A stretch of DNA of 7,933 nucleotides from an uncultured Lachnospiraceae bacterium (lineage in GTDB: Bacteria; Bacillota; Clostridia; Lachnospirales; Lachnospiraceae): assembly GCA_947177105.1 (NCBI GenBank), contig CAMWTF010000100.1:1-7933 (forward strand), read 5' to 3'. A program made the translations under genes and the position numbers. Under the pieces are notes generated by a model. It made no database searches, was not told where the DNA came from, and saw only the letters and a list, made by a program, of their open reading frames with translations. Shown one piece after another: positions 1 through 6,625 of the stretch (the stretch's first letter is position 1; the number at the start of each line of letters is the position of its first letter).

Positions 1-914
1 TGTTGGGAGCCTGGGGTGTTACATATGGCCTTAAGGGGGCGGATTACAGCTTCTTTTTCCAGGAGGGGGGTTATGAGACCATCCTGCTGCTGGTGCTGAT
101 GGCACTGGGAATTTTCACCTTTATGCGCAGAAAGAATGAGGAGATATTTTCGCCCTGGGTGATGATGGCGCTGTCTGTCACACTGCTGCGGCTGCTGGGT
201 TTCATGACCCCCAATATGAATGGAAGCTTCCAGATGTATTTTGCCATGACAGGGCTGGCCGGTGTGGCGTTTTGCGAGTTGTTTGTCAGAGATGACAGCG
301 GAGCAGAGGAGACAGCCGCTGCGTCGGAGGCCGAAGATACGGGTGCGGAGCCTACAGAATTATTGGACGGGGAGAACGGAGTTCCTCCTTTGACAGGTGT
401 ATGGCCTCCGGAGCAGCCTCTGAGCGGAGAGACAGTCAAGCCGGACGATACACAACATGAGGATCGGAAACAGCCGCAAACGTCTGCTCGTAAGTCCAGG
501 AGAAGGCAGAGACAATTACAGCAGGGCGACACACTGGTATGGGAGTCTCTGCCCCAGGAAAAGGGCTCAGAGCAGGATATGCCGGGCTTTGCGGTTCCCA
601 CAGCGGAGATAAAGGAAGATATGACCGGGAAAAAGCAGGGTACACCAGAGTTTGCGGTTCCCACGGCGGGGGAAAAGGAAGATACCCTCAGGAAGAAACA
701 GGATACACCGGGCTTTGCGGTTCCTATGGCGGGGGAAAAGGAAGATATGACCGGGAAGAAGCAGGAGGAAACCAGGCAGGTGCAGTTGATTGAGAATCCC
801 CTGCCCTTGCCCAAAAAGCATGTGAAAAGAGTTATGGATTATCCCATTCAACCCGATGCATCCCAGATGCATTATGATATCAAGGTGGATCCCAATGATG
901 ATTTTGATTTTTAA
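1..914 (+). CDS. Polytopic membrane protein, C-terminal part (5' end outside window)
   Basis: The reading frame is open from the window edge to a TAA at 912-914. The TTG at base 3 has no room for a ribosome binding site, so the true start is almost certainly upstream. Numbering from that codon, residues about 25-42, 50-69 and 77-96 look like three membrane helices, the last of a larger membrane domain. From residue 97 to 303 the protein is hydrophilic: an acidic/Pro-rich part (about 97-155), a basic patch (RKSRRRQRQ, 163-171), three 21-residue repeats (192-254) and a tail containing IENPLPLPKKHVKRVMDY and ending DDFDF. The family is not recognisable from this fragment. A C-terminal piece of a GT39/mannosyltransferase-like integral membrane enzyme is possible but only a guess. 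The tail is probably cytoplasmic, given its charge. A terminator-like hairpin follows about 60 bases downstream. Confidence 0.75.
   Translation, partial: LGAWGVTYGLKGADYSFFFQEGGYETILLLVLMALGIFTFMRRKNEEIFSPWVMMALSVTLLRLLGFMTPNMNGSFQMYFAMTGLAGVAFCELFVRDDSGAEETAAASEAEDTGAEPTELLDGENGVPPLTGVWPPEQPLSGETVKPDDTQHEDRKQPQTSARKSRRRQRQLQQGDTLVWESLPQEKGSEQDMPGFAVPTAEIKEDMTGKKQGTPEFAVPTAGEKEDTLRKKQDTPGFAVPMAGEKEDMTGKKQEETRQVQLIENPLPLPKKHVKRVMDYPIQPDASQMHYDIKVDPNDDFDF
576..764 (+). repeat. Three in-frame 63-bp tandem repeats
   Basis: Three head-to-tail units at 576-638, 639-701 and 702-764 each encode 21 residues with the pattern (D/G)-x-P-x-FAVP-x-A-x-x-KED-x-x-x-KKQ. All units share the DNA cores tttgcggttcc and aaaggaagata; units 1 and 3 are the most alike. 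The unit length is a multiple of three, so copy-number change would keep the reading frame. The repeats sit in the hydrophilic tail of the membrane protein, between a basic patch and the conserved-looking end, where they would act as a spacer or a multivalent binding segment. That role is inference. Confidence 0.9.
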
Positions 915-976
915 AAGATAAGTTTTCTTTATGGATTCTTAATTTGGGAGAATGAAAACTCCATATCTGGTAACGA

Positions 977-1007
977 TAAGAAAAGAACCGCAGCGGTTCT
1001 TTTCTTA
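977..1007. terminator. Intrinsic terminator-type hairpin, probably bidirectional
   Basis: A perfect 15-nt inverted repeat (977-991 and 993-1007) has GC-rich inner pairs (AACCGC/GCGGTT) and an outer part that is A-rich on the left and T-rich on the right (TTCTTTTCTT). The one-base centre means the real loop is about three bases. The A-rich left arm gives a U-rich tail on the opposite strand, so it could work in both directions. It most simply ends transcription of the upstream membrane protein gene. It lies only 14 bases before the GGAGG of the protease gene, so it would also sit in that gene's leader if transcription starts further upstream. Confidence 0.8.
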
Positions 1008-1033
1008 AGTTATCCGGAGATTGGAGGAGCATT

Positions 1034-1738
1034 ATGAGCGATAAAGACGATAAGAGCAAGCGCATTGAGGAGGAGGAGCATAAGGATGATCGCATTGAGA
1101 AGATTGGGCAGTTGACCCTGAACCAGAATGCGGAGCACAAGAATATCCATCTGCTTTCCATTATCGGTGAGATAGAGGGGCATGACAATCTGTCCGGCAA
1201 TTCCAAAACCACAAAATATGAACATATTCTGCCCCAGCTGGCCGCCATTGAAGACAGCCAGGAGATCGATGGTGTGCTGGTAATCTTAAATACCATGGGA
1301 GGAGACGTGGAGGCGGGGCTGGCCATAGCAGAGATGTTGGCCTCTCTGAGTAAGCCCACCGTATCCCTGGTGTTGGGCGGCAGTCATTCCATAGGTGTGC
1401 CCATCGCCGTCAGTACCCGCTATTCCTTTATCGTGCCCACGGGAACCATGGTGATTCATCCCGTGCGCATGAATGGCACCGTTATCGGTGTGCCACAGAC
1501 TTTCGACTATTTCAAACAGATACAGGACCGAATCACAGGCTTTGTCTGCAGCCATTGCAGCATCGGCCAGGAGCGCCTGGAGGCTCTGATGATGGAAACA
1601 GGAATGCTCACCAAGGATGTGGGAACCATACTGGTGGGACAGGAGGCGGTCAAGATGGGCATTATCAGGGAAGTAGGCGGCATAGATAAGGCTGTGAGAA
1701 AGCTTCATGAATTCATGCGGGAAAACGACCTAAATTAG
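1034..1738 (+). CDS. tepA: ClpP-class serine protease, TepA/YmfB-like
   Basis: This 234-residue protein has the ClpP/crotonase fold signature. The run GVLVILNTMGGDVEAG (80-95) matches the ClpP substrate-groove strand. GGSHSIG places the nucleophile at Ser119, MVIHP the catalytic base at His142, and MLTKDVGTILVGQEAVKMG the third triad residue at Asp195, so the triad looks intact. The first ~25 residues are very charged (DKDDKSKRIEEEEHKDDR) and replace the usual ClpP N-terminal loop; no signal peptide is seen. In the TepA (translocation-enhancing protein) family the enzyme is a cytosolic, ClpP-related peptidase linked in Bacillus to protein export. The start is supported by GGAGG at 1023-1027 with six bases before ATG. 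It sits directly upstream of an FtsK/SpoIIIE gene, as tepA does near spoIIIE in B. subtilis, which favours TepA over true ClpP. Whether it uses an ATPase partner is unknown; no ClpX/ClpA gene is present here. Confidence 0.85.
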   Translation: MSDKDDKSKRIEEEEHKDDRIEKIGQLTLNQNAEHKNIHLLSIIGEIEGHDNLSGNSKTTKYEHILPQLAAIEDSQEIDGVLVILNTMGGDVEAGLAIAEMLASLSKPTVSLVLGGSHSIGVPIAVSTRYSFIVPTGTMVIHPVRMNGTVIGVPQTFDYFKQIQDRITGFVCSHCSIGQERLEALMMETGMLTKDVGTILVGQEAVKMGIIREVGGIDKAVRKLHEFMRENDLN

Positions 1739-1741
1739 AGG

Positions 1742-1770
1742 ATGACAATCAGCAAAGGAAATGCTATAAT
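1742..1770 (+). promoter_or_regulatory. Sigma-A type promoter for the ftsK gene
   Basis: A perfect -10 box TATAAT (1765-1770) carries the extended -10 TG at 1762-1763. A -35 box ATGACA (1742-1747, five of six matches to TTGACA) lies 17 bases upstream. The -35 begins four bases after the protease stop codon. The predicted start of transcription is near 1777, giving a leader of about 67 bases before the ATG at 1844. This is the best promoter in the window and suggests ftsK can be expressed apart from the protease. Confidence 0.75.
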
Positions 1771-1780
1771 AATACTTGTT

Positions 1781-1806
1781 GTTCAGAGGCGGCGCAGGCT
1801 CTGAAC
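1781..1806 (+). promoter_or_regulatory. Hairpin at the 5' end of the ftsK leader
   Basis: GTTCAGAG (1781-1788) and CTCTGAAC (1799-1806) form a perfect 8-bp stem with a 10-base loop. It begins only a few bases after the predicted transcription start near 1777. No T-run follows, so it is not a terminator, and it ends 24 bases before the AGGAG at 1830-1834, so it need not mask it. A 5'-terminal stem that protects the mRNA from decay, or a protein-binding site, is possible; neither is shown by the sequence. Confidence 0.5.
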
Positions 1807-1843
1807 TATTGAGATGTAAAAAACACAATAGGAGTATGATGAG

Positions 1844-4741
1844 ATGGCAAATTCATCAGGCAGGAGGGCATCCACTTCGGCTGGAAAGCGCGGCGGTAAG
1901 AAGACATCCGGTTCCGGCAGGAAGAGTAATGCCCCTACATATGATTATGAGAAAGAAAGTGAATTACTTCACGAGATAGGTTTGATTATATTTTTCATCC
2001 TTATGGTGATTTTGTTTTTGTGCAATTTTGGCATTATCGGCCCGGTTGGCAATGCGATCAGCGGGGTTTTATTTGGCCTGTTTGGACTGACTTCCTACGC
2101 GGTGCCTGTGCTTTTGTTCGTTGCGGTGTCTTTCTGGTATGCCAACTCCGGCAATCCCAACGCTTTGCGGAAGCTGATTTCCGGAGGAGTGCTGTTTTTG
2201 ATGATCGGCGTGGTGTGTGAACTGTTTGTGCAAAACAGCCTGTCTCTGGAGAAATATGATATCAGGCAGATCTATGAGACGGCCCGCACAGGCAGGATTG
2301 GCGGCGGCGTACTGGGCGGCAGCTTGGCCTATCTGCTGCACCATTATCTGGAGACCATAGGCACGGTGCTGGTGGTGCTGCTCTGCGGCGCCATCAGCTT
2401 TATCCTGATGACGGAGCGTTCCCTGATCAGCAGTGTCAAAAGCGGCGGCTCCCGGATGCTGGAGCGCACCAGAGAGGATTCCCAGCGGCGCCGGGAATAT
2501 GCGAAGCAGCGGCGGGAGGAGCAGGAGGAGGAATACCTCAGCCGCAGAGAGCAGCGGCAGGAGGCGGACAGGCTTCGGCGGGAAGAGCAGGAGCAGGCCA
2601 GAGCCAGGCGGGAGGAGGAGCGTCGCCAGAGAATTTTGGAGAGGGAAAACGGCAGGCAGCAGCGCCGGGAGGAGAAAGAGACGGAAAAGATTCTGCGCAT
2701 GGACAGAAAGGTGTCCGGCGTGATTCTGGACACGGCTATCACCCGGGAGACTGAGGAGCGCAGGCGTGATGATATCCACGAGATCATGTGGAACGAGGAT
2801 ATGGAGGAGTACGGCGCTCTGGAGGAAGAAAACAATGTGATGGAACCGTCCCAGGAGGCGGACAGGAAGGCTTCCGGCAGCATATTTGACTTTGATAATA
2901 TACGGATACGCAGTGTACACCAGCTGAACATTGATGAGGCGGCTGAAGAGGAAGAAGCTCCGGAGCAGTTTTATTCCACATTGGATTTGGAATCCGCTGC
3001 ACCGGGAAGTCCCCTGCGCAGCAATCCATCGGCGGCAAGTCCCCTAACGGAGCCGCTGCCCGCCTCCCTGTCTGAGACAGAGAGCATTATGAAGGCTGAA
3101 GACATGCAGGGGCTGCCTGAAGGACAGGATATTCAGATACACCGGGAGGATATCCCGGAACCGCCTGCGCAGCGTAACAGGCCGGCAGCCCGCCTGAATG
3201 AAGGAGAATCGAGTCGGGATGCGGTGACCAATCAGGTCAATAAAGAGATGCAGAATATGGGGGCCGCACGGGAGGTTACGCCGCCAAAACAATATATGTT
3301 TCCTCCCATCTCCCTGCTGCAGAAGGGCAAGGGCGGCGGGAAGGATTCCACCCAGGAACTGAAACAGACGGCCATGCGCCTGCAGCAGACTTTAGAGAAC
3401 TTTGGTGTCAGAGTCACTATCACTGACATCAGTCAGGGCCCCAGCGTGACCCGGTATGAATTGCAGCCGGAACAGGGCGTAAAGGTCAGCAAGATTGTAA
3501 GCCTTACCGACGATATCAAGCTGAATCTGGCAGCCACGGACATTCGTATCGAGGCGCCCATTCCCGGCAAGGCGGCCATCGGTATTGAGGTGCCCAACAA
3601 GGAAAATATGGCAGTGGCTCTGCGAGATTTGCTGGAGAGCAAGGAGTTTAAGGAATTTCCCTCCAACCTGGCGTTTGCAGTGGGCAAGGACATCGGGGGA
3701 CAGACGGTGGTATCGGACATCGCCAAGATGCCTCATATGCTGATTGCCGGCGCCACCGGATCCGGAAAGTCCGTATGTATTAACACGCTGATCATGAGTA
3801 TCCTGTACAAGGCCCACCCGGATGATGTGAAGCTGATTATGGTGGATCCCAAGGTGGTGGAGCTGAGTGTGTATAACGGGATTCCCCATCTGTTGATCCC
3901 GGTGGTGACAGATCCCAAGAAGGCATCCGCCGCTCTGCACTGGGGGGTGGCGGAGATGACCGACCGATACAAGAAATTTGCGGATTTCAATGTGCGTGAT
4001 ATGAAAGGCTATAATAAGAAGGTGGAGGCCATGCGGGAAAGCGACCCGGAGGCGCCGGCCAAGCTGCCGCAGATTGTCATTATAGTGGACGAGTTGGCAG
4101 ATTTGATGATGGTGGCCCCCGGCGAGGTGGAGGAATCTATCTGCCGTCTGGCCCAGCTGGCCAGGGCGGCGGGCATCCATCTGATCATTGCGACCCAGCG
4201 TCCCAGTGTGGATGTCATCACCGGACTTATCAAGGCCAATATGCCCAGCCGGGTGGCTTTTTCCGTATCCAGCGGCGTGGATTCCCGTACCATTCTGGAT
4301 ATGAACGGCGCCGAGAAGCTGTTGGGCAAGGGCGATATGTTGTTTTATCCCCAGGGGTATTCCAAACCGGCCCGTGTCCAGGGCGCTTTCGTGTCGGACA
4401 AGGAAGTGTCAGACGTGGTGGATTTCCTGAAAAACCAGACTCTGGGCAACACTTATGCAGCCGATGTGGAGGAGCAGCTTAAGAATATGGGTGGATCCGG
4501 CGGCCCTGGCGGCGGTGACGAGAGAGACGAGTATTTCGCGGAGGCCGGGCGCTTTATCATAGACAAGGATAAAGCCTCCATCGGCATGCTGCAGCGGGCT
4601 TTTAAGATCGGCTTCAACCGTGCGGCGAGGATCATGGAGCAGCTTCATGACTATGGTGTGGTGGGGGATGAAGAAGGGACCAAGCCCCGCAAGATTTTGA
4701 TGAGTACGGAAGAGTTTGAACAGTTAATGGAAGAAATTTAA
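1844..4741 (+). CDS. ftsK: DNA translocase FtsK/SpoIIIE
   Basis: This membrane-anchored, ATP-driven DNA pump moves chromosomal DNA through the closing septum at division or sporulation. The 965 residues run: a basic Ser/Gly/Lys-rich N-terminus (1-38); four to five membrane helices (about 43-62, 66-102, 111-131, 152-190); a long charged linker (about 200-480) with an Arg/Glu-rich probable coiled coil (203-285); an alpha domain (about 500-600, with QGPSVTRYELQPEQGVKVSKI); the RecA-like motor with Walker A GATGSGKS (636-643) and Walker B IVIIVDE (744-750); and a C-terminal winged-helix gamma domain (about 900-955, with FKIGFNRAARIMEQL) that reads polar guide sequences in this family. It is longer than B. 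subtilis SpoIIIE (just under 800 residues), the excess being linker. AGGAG at 1830-1834 lies nine bases before ATG 1844; the ATGs at 1836 and 1839 are out of frame and too close. FtsK and SpoIIIE roles cannot be told apart from sequence alone. Confidence 0.97.
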   Translation: MANSSGRRASTSAGKRGGKKTSGSGRKSNAPTYDYEKESELLHEIGLIIFFILMVILFLCNFGIIGPVGNAISGVLFGLFGLTSYAVPVLLFVAVSFWYANSGNPNALRKLISGGVLFLMIGVVCELFVQNSLSLEKYDIRQIYETARTGRIGGGVLGGSLAYLLHHYLETIGTVLVVLLCGAISFILMTERSLISSVKSGGSRMLERTREDSQRRREYAKQRREEQEEEYLSRREQRQEADRLRREEQEQARARREEERRQRILERENGRQQRREEKETEKILRMDRKVSGVILDTAITRETEERRRDDIHEIMWNEDMEEYGALEEENNVMEPSQEADRKASGSIFDFDNIRIRSVHQLNIDEAAEEEEAPEQFYSTLDLESAAPGSPLRSNPSAASPLTEPLPASLSETESIMKAEDMQGLPEGQDIQIHREDIPEPPAQRNRPAARLNEGESSRDAVTNQVNKEMQNMGAAREVTPPKQYMFPPISLLQKGKGGGKDSTQELKQTAMRLQQTLENFGVRVTITDISQGPSVTRYELQPEQGVKVSKIVSLTDDIKLNLAATDIRIEAPIPGKAAIGIEVPNKENMAVALRDLLESKEFKEFPSNLAFAVGKDIGGQTVVSDIAKMPHMLIAGATGSGKSVCINTLIMSILYKAHPDDVKLIMVDPKVVELSVYNGIPHLLIPVVTDPKKASAALHWGVAEMTDRYKKFADFNVRDMKGYNKKVEAMRESDPEAPAKLPQIVIIVDELADLMMVAPGEVEESICRLAQLARAAGIHLIIATQRPSVDVITGLIKANMPSRVAFSVSSGVDSRTILDMNGAEKLLGKGDMLFYPQGYSKPARVQGAFVSDKEVSDVVDFLKNQTLGNTYAADVEEQLKNMGGSGGPGGGDERDEYFAEAGRFIIDKDKASIGMLQRAFKIGFNRAARIMEQLHDYGVVGDEEGTKPRKILMSTEEFEQLMEEI

Positions 4742-4742
4742 A

Positions 4743-4758
4743 GCCCGCTGAAGCGGGC
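4743..4758 (+). other. GC-rich hairpin after ftsK, lacking a T-run
   Basis: GCCCGC (4743-4748) pairs with GCGGGC (4753-4758) around a TGAA tetraloop, starting two bases after the ftsK stop codon. It has the shape of an intrinsic terminator, but the following bases (GGATGGAACTAG) contain no T tract. It is therefore either a weak or eroded terminator, or a 3' end stabiliser. Some read-through into fhs is plausible, and I see no convincing promoter between this hairpin and fhs. Confidence 0.5.
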
Positions 4759-4817
4759 GGATGGAACTAGCCTGAAAAACATGACAAGAGGAAACTTAAA
4801 ACAGAAATGAGGTAATC

Positions 4818-6488
4818 ATGAAAACAGACATTCAGATCGCACAGGAGGCCGTGTTGGAGCCTGTCACCGCGGTGGCGGAGCGGACAGGGATTCCCCAGGA
4901 GGAACTTGAACTGTATGGCAAGTACAAGGCCAAGATTTCCGATACGTATTTAAGTCAAATCCAGAACAGAGCGGACGGCAAATTGATCCTGGTGACCGCC
5001 ATTAATCCCACCCCTGCCGGGGAGGGCAAGACCACGGTCACAGTGGGGCTGGGAGAAGCTTTCGGCCAGCTGGGAAAAAGGGCGGTGATCGCCCTGCGGG
5101 AGCCCTCCCTGGGGCCTTGCTTTGGCATCAAAGGAGGAGCAGCCGGGGGAGGATATGCCCAGGTGGTGCCCATGGAGGATCTGAATCTGCATTTTACCGG
5201 AGATTTTCACGCCATCACCAGCGCCAACAATCTGCTGGCGGCGCTGCTGGACAATCATATCCAGCAGGGCAACGAACTGCAGATTGACACCCGGCAGGTG
5301 GTGTGGAAGCGCTGTCTGGATATGAATGATCGTGTGCTGCGTAATATTGTGGTGGGTATGGGAGCAAAAGCGGACGGCGTAGTCAGGGAGGATCATTTCG
5401 TGATCACGGTGGCCTCCGAGATCATGGCCATCCTGTGTCTGGCTACGGATATGAAGGATCTGAAAGAGCGCTTATCCAGGATCGTGGTGGCATACAACTA
5501 TGGGGGAGAACCTGTGACAGCGGGCCAGCTCCAGGCTGTGGGTGCTATGGCCGCCCTGTTGAAGGATGCTCTGAAGCCCAACTTGATCCAGACTCTGGAG
5601 CACACCCCGGCGCTTGTGCATGGCGGGCCTTTTGCCAATATCGCCCACGGCTGTAACTCCATCATCGCCACGAGGGCGGCGCTGAAGATGGCGGATTACT
5701 GTATCACGGAGGCAGGTTTTGGCGCGGATCTGGGCGCAGAGAAGTTTTTTGACATAAAATGCCGCAAAGCACAGCTGGCCCCGGACGCGGTGGTGCTGGT
5801 GGCCACAGTCAGGGCGCTAAAATATAATGGCGGTGTGCCCAAGGCGGAGCTTTCTACGGAAAATCTGGAAGCGCTTAAAAAGGGAATTGTAAATCTGGAA
5901 AAGCATATTGAAAATCTCCAGAAGTATGGTGTGCCCGTGGTGGTGGCCCTGAATGCTTTTACGGCGGATACGGAGGCGGAGATTGCCTATGTGAAGCGGT
6001 TCTGTGAGGAGAGAGGCTGTGACTTTGCGCTGGCGAGAGTCTGGGAGCAGGGCGGCAAAGGAGGCGTGGAACTGGCACAGAAGGTTCTGCAGACTCTGGA
6101 ACAGAAAGAGAGTCATTTCCGGCTGCTCTACGAGGATAGTCTGCCGCTGCGGGATAAGATCGTTAAGGTGGCCACGGAGATTTATGGGGCCGGAAAAGTG
6201 CATTTTGCGCCGGCGGCGCTGAAACAGCTGAAACGTCTGGAGGAGTTGGGGTATGGGGAACTGCCGGTCTGCATGGCCAAGAATCAGTACTCCCTGTCCG
6301 ACGACCCCACACTGCTGGGCAGGCCGGAAAATTTTGAGATGAATATCCGGGAGGTCTATGTGTCTGCCGGGGCAGGCTTTGTAGTGGTGCTGACAGGGGC
6401 GGTGGTGACCATGCCCGGACTGTCCAAGAACCCTGCGGCCTATGGGATTGATGTGAACGACGAGGGCATGATTACCGGGTTGTTTTAA
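4818..6488 (+). CDS. fhs: Formate-tetrahydrofolate ligase (10-formyl-THF synthetase)
   Basis: Fhs catalyses formate + THF + ATP to 10-formyl-THF + ADP + phosphate in the cytoplasm. This feeds purine and formyl-Met-tRNA synthesis and, in acetogens, the methyl branch of the Wood-Ljungdahl pathway. The 556 residues match the usual monofunctional bacterial length (about 555-560) and are complete. Visible motifs are the P-loop TPAGEGKTT (65-73), REPSLGPCFGIKGGAAGGGYAQ split over 94-115 (family signature 1), the TGDFHAI segment (128-134), TEAGFGADLGAEKF (297-310), VATVRALKYNGG (328-339, signature 2), and LTGAVVTMPGLSK (525-537) near the C-terminus. GAGG at 4809-4812 lies five bases before ATG 4818. 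folD follows 137 bases later on the same strand, giving two consecutive folate one-carbon steps. No acetyl-CoA synthase or CO dehydrogenase gene is visible here, so an acetogenic role cannot be claimed from this window. Confidence 0.98.
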   Translation: MKTDIQIAQEAVLEPVTAVAERTGIPQEELELYGKYKAKISDTYLSQIQNRADGKLILVTAINPTPAGEGKTTVTVGLGEAFGQLGKRAVIALREPSLGPCFGIKGGAAGGGYAQVVPMEDLNLHFTGDFHAITSANNLLAALLDNHIQQGNELQIDTRQVVWKRCLDMNDRVLRNIVVGMGAKADGVVREDHFVITVASEIMAILCLATDMKDLKERLSRIVVAYNYGGEPVTAGQLQAVGAMAALLKDALKPNLIQTLEHTPALVHGGPFANIAHGCNSIIATRAALKMADYCITEAGFGADLGAEKFFDIKCRKAQLAPDAVVLVATVRALKYNGGVPKAELSTENLEALKKGIVNLEKHIENLQKYGVPVVVALNAFTADTEAEIAYVKRFCEERGCDFALARVWEQGGKGGVELAQKVLQTLEQKESHFRLLYEDSLPLRDKIVKVATEIYGAGKVHFAPAALKQLKRLEELGYGELPVCMAKNQYSLSDDPTLLGRPENFEMNIREVYVSAGAGFVVVLTGAVVTMPGLSKNPAAYGIDVNDEGMITGLF

Positions 6489-6517
6489 GGATGGATAACT
6501 GCGGGACAATCATCACA

Positions 6518-6523
6518 TATACT
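6518..6523 (+). promoter_or_regulatory. Possible -10 box upstream of folD
   Basis: TATACT (6518-6523) matches TATAAT at five of six positions. The best -35 at 17-base spacing (ATAACT, 6495-6500) matches only three of six, so this is weak. If used, transcription would start near 6530, inside the left part of the inverted repeat at 6521-6574, and the -10 would overlap that repeat's left arm. Confidence 0.25.
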
Positions 6524-6574
6524 CACGAGCGGTGAAATTTGCCGCGATGTCCTTGGAAGCTTTCGCTCGTGAGT
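6521..6574. repeat. 11-bp perfect inverted repeat in the folD leader
   Basis: ACTCACGAGCG (6521-6531) is exactly the reverse complement of CGCTCGTGAGT (6564-6574), separated by 32 bases. AAA (6535-6537) and TTT (6561-6563) can add three pairs after a GTG bulge. A competing shorter hairpin (GCGG 6529-6532 with CCGC 6542-6545) uses part of the left arm. No T-run follows, so it is not an intrinsic terminator. It lies between fhs and folD, where a regulatory RNA or dispersed repeat could sit. I do not recognise it as a known folate-gene riboswitch: the expected conserved cores of the ZTP and THF classes are absent. Confidence 0.7.
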
Positions 6575-6577
6575 TGG

Positions 6578-6606
6578 GTTACCTGGCAAGTTTCGGTGAC
6601 TGTCAG
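6578..6606 (+). other. Two mutually exclusive small hairpins before the folD ribosome binding site
   Basis: GTTACC (6578-6583) can pair with GGTGAC (6595-6600), with one G-U pair. CTGGCA (6583-6588) can pair with TGTCAG (6601-6606), also with one G-U pair. The two helices are interleaved and share base 6583; with no linker bases, both together as a pseudoknot look sterically impossible, so they would be alternatives. They end nine bases before the AAGGAG at 6615-6620. Each is short and could be chance. Confidence 0.25.
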
Positions 6607-6625
6607 TATAAATTAAGGAGAGTGT

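Noticed and set aside
71..814. Long open frame on the - strand opposite the membrane protein gene
   Set aside because: It is fully antisense to a gene with clear membrane helices, has no ribosome binding site at its start, and its internal repeats are only the mirror of the in-frame repeats on the + strand.
1776..1979. Short + strand frame overlapping the ftsK start
   Set aside because: It is out of frame with ftsK, covers the leader hairpin, and lacks its own ribosome binding site at a suitable distance.
3392..4180. 262-residue open frame on the - strand inside ftsK
   Set aside because: It overlaps the conserved motor domain of ftsK, has no recognisable motif, and its composition is that of a shadow frame of GC-rich coding DNA.
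4743..4758. Calling the post-ftsK hairpin a true intrinsic terminator
   Set aside because: The stem is good, but no T-run follows, so it is listed as a hairpin of uncertain role.
4807..4815. Three-codon upstream frame ATG AGG TAA over the fhs ribosome binding site
   Set aside because: No suitably spaced ribosome binding site precedes it; it probably arises by chance from the GAGG of fhs.
6583..6612. CTGGCA and TATAAA with 18-base spacing as a folD promoter
   Set aside because: Transcription would begin near 6619, inside the AAGGAG at 6615-6620, so the mRNA would lack the folD ribosome binding site.
6489..6625. ZTP (pfl) or THF riboswitch upstream of folD
   Set aside because: Folate genes in Clostridia often carry these, but I could not find the conserved ZTP 3' core (CCGCCTGGGC-like) or the THF junction sequences.
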